NCBI GenBank assembly: GCA_020635255.1 | Contig: JACKAC010000002.1 | Span: forward strand, 372,001 to 436,000 | Direction of reading: 5' to 3' | DNA length: 64,000 nucleotides | DNA from: Ignavibacteriales bacterium | GTDB taxonomy: Bacteria; Bacteroidota; Ignavibacteria; Tepidaquicellales; Tepidaquicellaceae | Translations under genes and position numbers: made by a program | The notes under the pieces: generated by a model | What the model was told of the DNA's origin: nothing | What the model saw: only the letters and a program-made list of their open reading frames with translations | Databases searched by the model: none | In this document: positions 61,413-64,000 of the stretch, piece after piece | How positions within the stretch are numbered: the stretch's first letter is position 1 | How the letters are laid out: the number at the start of each line of letters is the position of its first letter

Positions 61413-62171
61413 ATGTTTGCTTCCAGACAACTGGCTACAGTAATTCTCGCTGCGGGAAAGGGTACCCGCATGAAGAATCCAAATAAATCCAAAGTCATGT
61501 TTGAACTCGACGGCAAACCTATGATTCAATACGTCATAGAGCTTGCTCTTGAGATCAATTCCGATCTTGTTATAGCCGTAGTAGGTTATAACAAGCAGTC
61601 CGTTATCGATTTTATCGAGGAGGAATTTCCGGATAGCATGGGTAAGATCACATTTGCGCACCAGGATGAACAACTTGGGACAGGCCATGCCGTTATGCAG
61701 GCAAGGGACATCCTTAAGGATTTTAAAGGCGACGTGCTTATTCTTTCCGGGGATGTGCCCCTTTTGAAACCGGAGACAATATCAGAATTTCTTGAATTTC
61801 ACTATGAGAATAGCAACAAGGCGAGCATGATATCGGCATATTTCGACGACCCCCACGGTTACGGCAGAGTAGTAAGAGATATTAATATGGATGTAACAGG
61901 TGTTGTGGAAGAAAAAGATGCCTCAGAAATTCAGAAACAGATAAAAGAGATAAATTCAGGTATATATCTCATTGACTCAAGTGAACTGCTGAATGCTCTG
62001 GATAGTTTGAGTACCGATAATGCACAGGGTGAGTATTACCTTACCGACATCTTCAAATATCTGAATGAGAAGTCTAAAAAAGTCGGGGCGTATCCTGTAG
62101 AAAATAATATAGAAATTACCGGTATTAACACCATCGAGCAGTTAAAAGAACTAGAAAAACATCTCAATTAA
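61413..62171 (+). CDS. glmU: GlmU-like N-acetylglucosamine-1-phosphate uridyltransferase, single domain
   Basis: This 252-residue nucleotidyltransferase has the LATVILAAGKGTRMKNPNKSKVMFEL motif, HQDEQLGTGHAV, ILSGDVPLLKPETI, YGRVVRD, EEKDAS and NSGIYL. It should make UDP-GlcNAc from GlcNAc-1-phosphate and UTP. It ends after the pyrophosphorylase domain; the left-handed beta-helix acetyltransferase domain of full GlmU (about 200 more residues) is missing. glmM follows 2 bp later and supplies glucosamine-1-phosphate, so the acetylation step must be done by another protein. Related uridyltransferases with other sugars are the alternative. Confidence 0.85.
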   Translation: MFASRQLATVILAAGKGTRMKNPNKSKVMFELDGKPMIQYVIELALEINSDLVIAVVGYNKQSVIDFIEEEFPDSMGKITFAHQDEQLGTGHAVMQARDILKDFKGDVLILSGDVPLLKPETISEFLEFHYENSNKASMISAYFDDPHGYGRVVRDINMDVTGVVEEKDASEIQKQIKEINSGIYLIDSSELLNALDSLSTDNAQGEYYLTDIFKYLNEKSKKVGAYPVENNIEITGINTIEQLKELEKHLN

Positions 62172-62173
62172 AA

Positions 62174-63550
62174 GTGCCTCCAATAATAGCATCGGTATCG
62201 GGAGTTAGGGGAATAGTTGGCGACAGTCTCACTCCCGAAAACATAGTTAAATACACATCTGCTTTTGCAGAGTATTGCCGAAAGACCGGTAAATCAAATA
62301 AGATCATTGTAGGAAGAGACGGGAGACTGCATGGTGACGTGGTTCAGTCTGTAGTTGTGTCCGTCCTCCGTATGAGTGGTTTCGATGCAGTTGATATCGG
62401 TATAGCCCCAACTCCAACTGTACAGATCGCTACAGAAGATTCAAAAGCCGCCGGAGGTATCTCTATCACAGCTTCTCATAATCCCCAGATATGGAACGGA
62501 TTAAAATTTCTCAACCCGGACGGTACTTTTCTTGATGTGAAACAGGTGGGTAAATTTCTCGCCATTGCGGAGAGAGGGAATTTCAAATATGCCGACATAG
62601 ATAATGTAGGGTCGCTGAAACACGAAAAGGGATGGACTGACAGGCATATTGCAAAAGTTCTTAAGCTAAAGCTTTTGAACTCGAAAAAGATTGCGAAGCG
62701 GAAATTAAAGATTGTTGTTGATGCGGTCAACGCATCGGGTTCAGAGATAGTGCCGAAGTTACTGCGCAAGCTAGGATGTAGTGTAATTCCATTGTATTGC
62801 GACGGAAGCGGGATATTTCCTCATATGCCGGAGCCACTTCCAAATAATTTGAAGGCACTCTGCAAGGCTGTTAAGTCTAATAAGGCAGACCTTGGTATTT
62901 CGGTTGATCCGGATGCCGATAGGCTCGTACTCATAACTGATAAAGGCAAGCCGTATGGCGAAGAGAATACCATTGCGACGGTCGTAAATTATGTTTTAAA
63001 GAATTCACCGAAATCAAAGCAAAGTGTTACAGTAAATCTTTCTACTACAAGGGCGGTGGAAGACGTTGCCATGCGGTACGGTGCTAAGGTGTATCGAAGT
63101 CCGGTCGGCGAGATAAACGTTGTAAAGAAAATGCAGAGCAACGGTTCCGTGGCGGGCGGAGAGGGAAGCGGAGGAGTGATCCTCCCGGCGCTACACTATG
63201 GCAGGGATGCAATGGTCGGGATTGCGCTGGTATTATCTGAATTTGCAGACCACAAAGGAAAGGTTAGCGATTATAAAAAGAAGGAACTCCCGCAGTACCA
63301 TATTACAAAGGACAAGATGGAAAATGTCAAAGACCCCGATGGAATACTCAAAAAAGTTGTGGAAAAATACAAGAAAGAGGACTGTAGAATAACATTAACC
63401 GACGGTGTGAAGCTTGATTTTCCCGGTTACTGGATACATTTAAGGAAATCTAATACTGAACCAATAATAAGAATAATCACTGAAGCTCCAACGGAGAAAG
63501 AGGCGGAAGGTATTCAATCGCGTTTCCTTTTAATGTTAAAGAAAATATAA
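62174..63550 (+). CDS. glmM: Phosphoglucosamine mutase
   Basis: This 458-residue phosphohexomutase has the phospho-Ser site GISITASHNPQIWNGLKFLN, the metal loop SVDPDADRLVLI, the sugar loop GGEGSGGVILP and the phosphate-binding KSNTEPIIRI. It would interconvert glucosamine 6- and 1-phosphate for UDP-GlcNAc. It starts at a GTG just after the glmU-like stop. Phosphomannomutase/phosphoglucomutase activity is the alternative, but pairing with a GlmU-like enzyme favours GlmM. Confidence 0.88.
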   Translation: MPPIIASVSGVRGIVGDSLTPENIVKYTSAFAEYCRKTGKSNKIIVGRDGRLHGDVVQSVVVSVLRMSGFDAVDIGIAPTPTVQIATEDSKAAGGISITASHNPQIWNGLKFLNPDGTFLDVKQVGKFLAIAERGNFKYADIDNVGSLKHEKGWTDRHIAKVLKLKLLNSKKIAKRKLKIVVDAVNASGSEIVPKLLRKLGCSVIPLYCDGSGIFPHMPEPLPNNLKALCKAVKSNKADLGISVDPDADRLVLITDKGKPYGEENTIATVVNYVLKNSPKSKQSVTVNLSTTRAVEDVAMRYGAKVYRSPVGEINVVKKMQSNGSVAGGEGSGGVILPALHYGRDAMVGIALVLSEFADHKGKVSDYKKKELPQYHITKDKMENVKDPDGILKKVVEKYKKEDCRITLTDGVKLDFPGYWIHLRKSNTEPIIRIITEAPTEKEAEGIQSRFLLMLKKI

Positions 63551-63553
63551 AAG

Positions 63554-63577
63554 CCCCCTGGTAGAGGAGGCTTTCAT
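63554..63577 (+). terminator. Probable terminator after glmM
   Basis: AGCCCCC and GGAGGCT pair imperfectly around TGGTAGA, shortly after the glmM stop and before the convergent T9SS gene. The T-run is short. Confidence 0.5.
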
Positions 63578-63606
63578 ATTAATTACCCTCAATTACTAAC
63601 CAAAGA

Positions 63607-64000
63607 CTATTTAAGCAAGATCATTTTCTTTGTTTCGGTGTAACGTAAGGTTTCTATTTTATAGAAATAAACACCACTGTGTAACCCGGCTGCGTCGAAT
63701 TTATATTCATAATATCCCGGATATAACTTTTCATTAACAAGCACGGCTACCTCTCTACCCAGTGCATCAAATACGGAAAGCTTTGTATCCTCATAATCCA
63801 GAACCTGGAATCGTATTGTTGTTGATGGATTGAATGGGTTGGGAAAGTTTTGACTCAAATCGGGTCTAGTTGGTATTTCAGTTGAAATCGTTGATATGCC
63901 AATTGTAGTGTCTCGCATATATTTATAAACGCGCTGTCCTACAGCATATCCAAGTGTATCACTGAAAAATCTGAAACGATTCACATTATACCCCCAGGGA
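63607..64000 (-). CDS. C-terminal part of a T9SS cargo protein (cut by window end)
   Basis: The open frame continues past the window edge: the codons before the first possible GTG read PWGYN and join to VNRFRFFSDTLGYAVGQRVYKY. This looks like the last blade of a YCF48-like/BNR propeller. A T9SS sorting domain follows (NFPNPFNPST, SGVYFYKIETLRY, ending KKMILLK). The N-terminus is outside the window. It is convergent with glmM. Confidence 0.82.
   Translation of the reverse strand, partial: PWGYNVNRFRFFSDTLGYAVGQRVYKYMRDTTIGISTISTEIPTRPDLSQNFPNPFNPSTTIRFQVLDYEDTKLSVFDALGREVAVLVNEKLYPGYYEYKFDAAGLHSGVYFYKIETLRYTETKKMILLK

Overview
This window looks like chromosomal DNA from a free-living Gram-negative bacterium of the Ignavibacteria/Chlorobi/Bacteroidetes lineage, most likely Ignavibacteria. 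Eight predicted secreted proteins end in a type IX secretion (T9SS) sorting domain with an NYPNPFNPST-like motif. A PorX-type response regulator, a PorZ-like propeller protein, an insert-bearing IspG, BshA and an LPS-transport operon (kdsD-lptC-ostA) fit the same group. Shine-Dalgarno sequences are often weak and TTG/GTG starts are common. No rRNA, tRNA or CRISPR array was seen.

Layout. 1-1.4 kb: a PhoR/PhoB-like two-component pair (kinase cut by the window edge) with PhoB-type direct repeats in front of the regulator. 1.5 kb: a small SRP RNA gene. 1.6-4.9 kb: an LptF/G permease, kbl and a lipoprotein. 5-6.1 kb: an Omp28-like secreted protein whose signal peptide is out of frame. 6.2-8.9 kb: catalase and a 48-residue protein, divergent from oxyR. 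9-13.6 kb: the N-terminal half of CarB, a rhomboid protease and IspG. 13.6-17 kb: two tandem paralogous T9SS cargo proteins. 17-18 kb: a gene-poor stretch with a fold-back repeat between 38-bp direct repeats. 18-20.2 kb: two AT-rich overlapping genes, the second with a PD-(D/E)XK-like nuclease motif; this is the best candidate for an undescribed system. 20.3-27.7 kb: a deoxyhypusine-synthase-like enzyme, a methyltransferase and an hflX / glutaryl-CoA dehydrogenase / ABC transporter / ispH operon. 27.9-28.7 kb: a DUF2089 regulator cassette. 28.7-30.9 kb: an AT-rich restriction-modification island (vsr, an M.HhaI-like methyltransferase, a HinP1I-like endonuclease), predicted to act on GCGC. 31-37.6 kb: a T9SS cargo protein and a four-gene glycan operon. 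37.9-46.5 kb: a PorZ-like protein, hisA, an oppD/hutI/sugar dehydrogenase/PIG-L operon, and bshA. 46.5-51.8 kb: two subtilisin-like T9SS proteases around a P-domain-like protein. 51.9-56.4 kb: the ostA-lptC-kdsD operon and rlmD. 56.5-63.6 kb: porX-tsaE-tsaB-accD-panC-panD-glmU-glmM, mostly overlapping or closely spaced. The end is the C-terminus of another T9SS cargo protein.

The genes tie together around the cell envelope (LPS export, KDO precursor, UDP-GlcNAc, T9SS regulation and cargo), oxidative-stress defence (OxyR, catalase, probably bacillithiol), isoprenoid synthesis by the MEP pathway (ispG, ispH) and two probable acquired islands.
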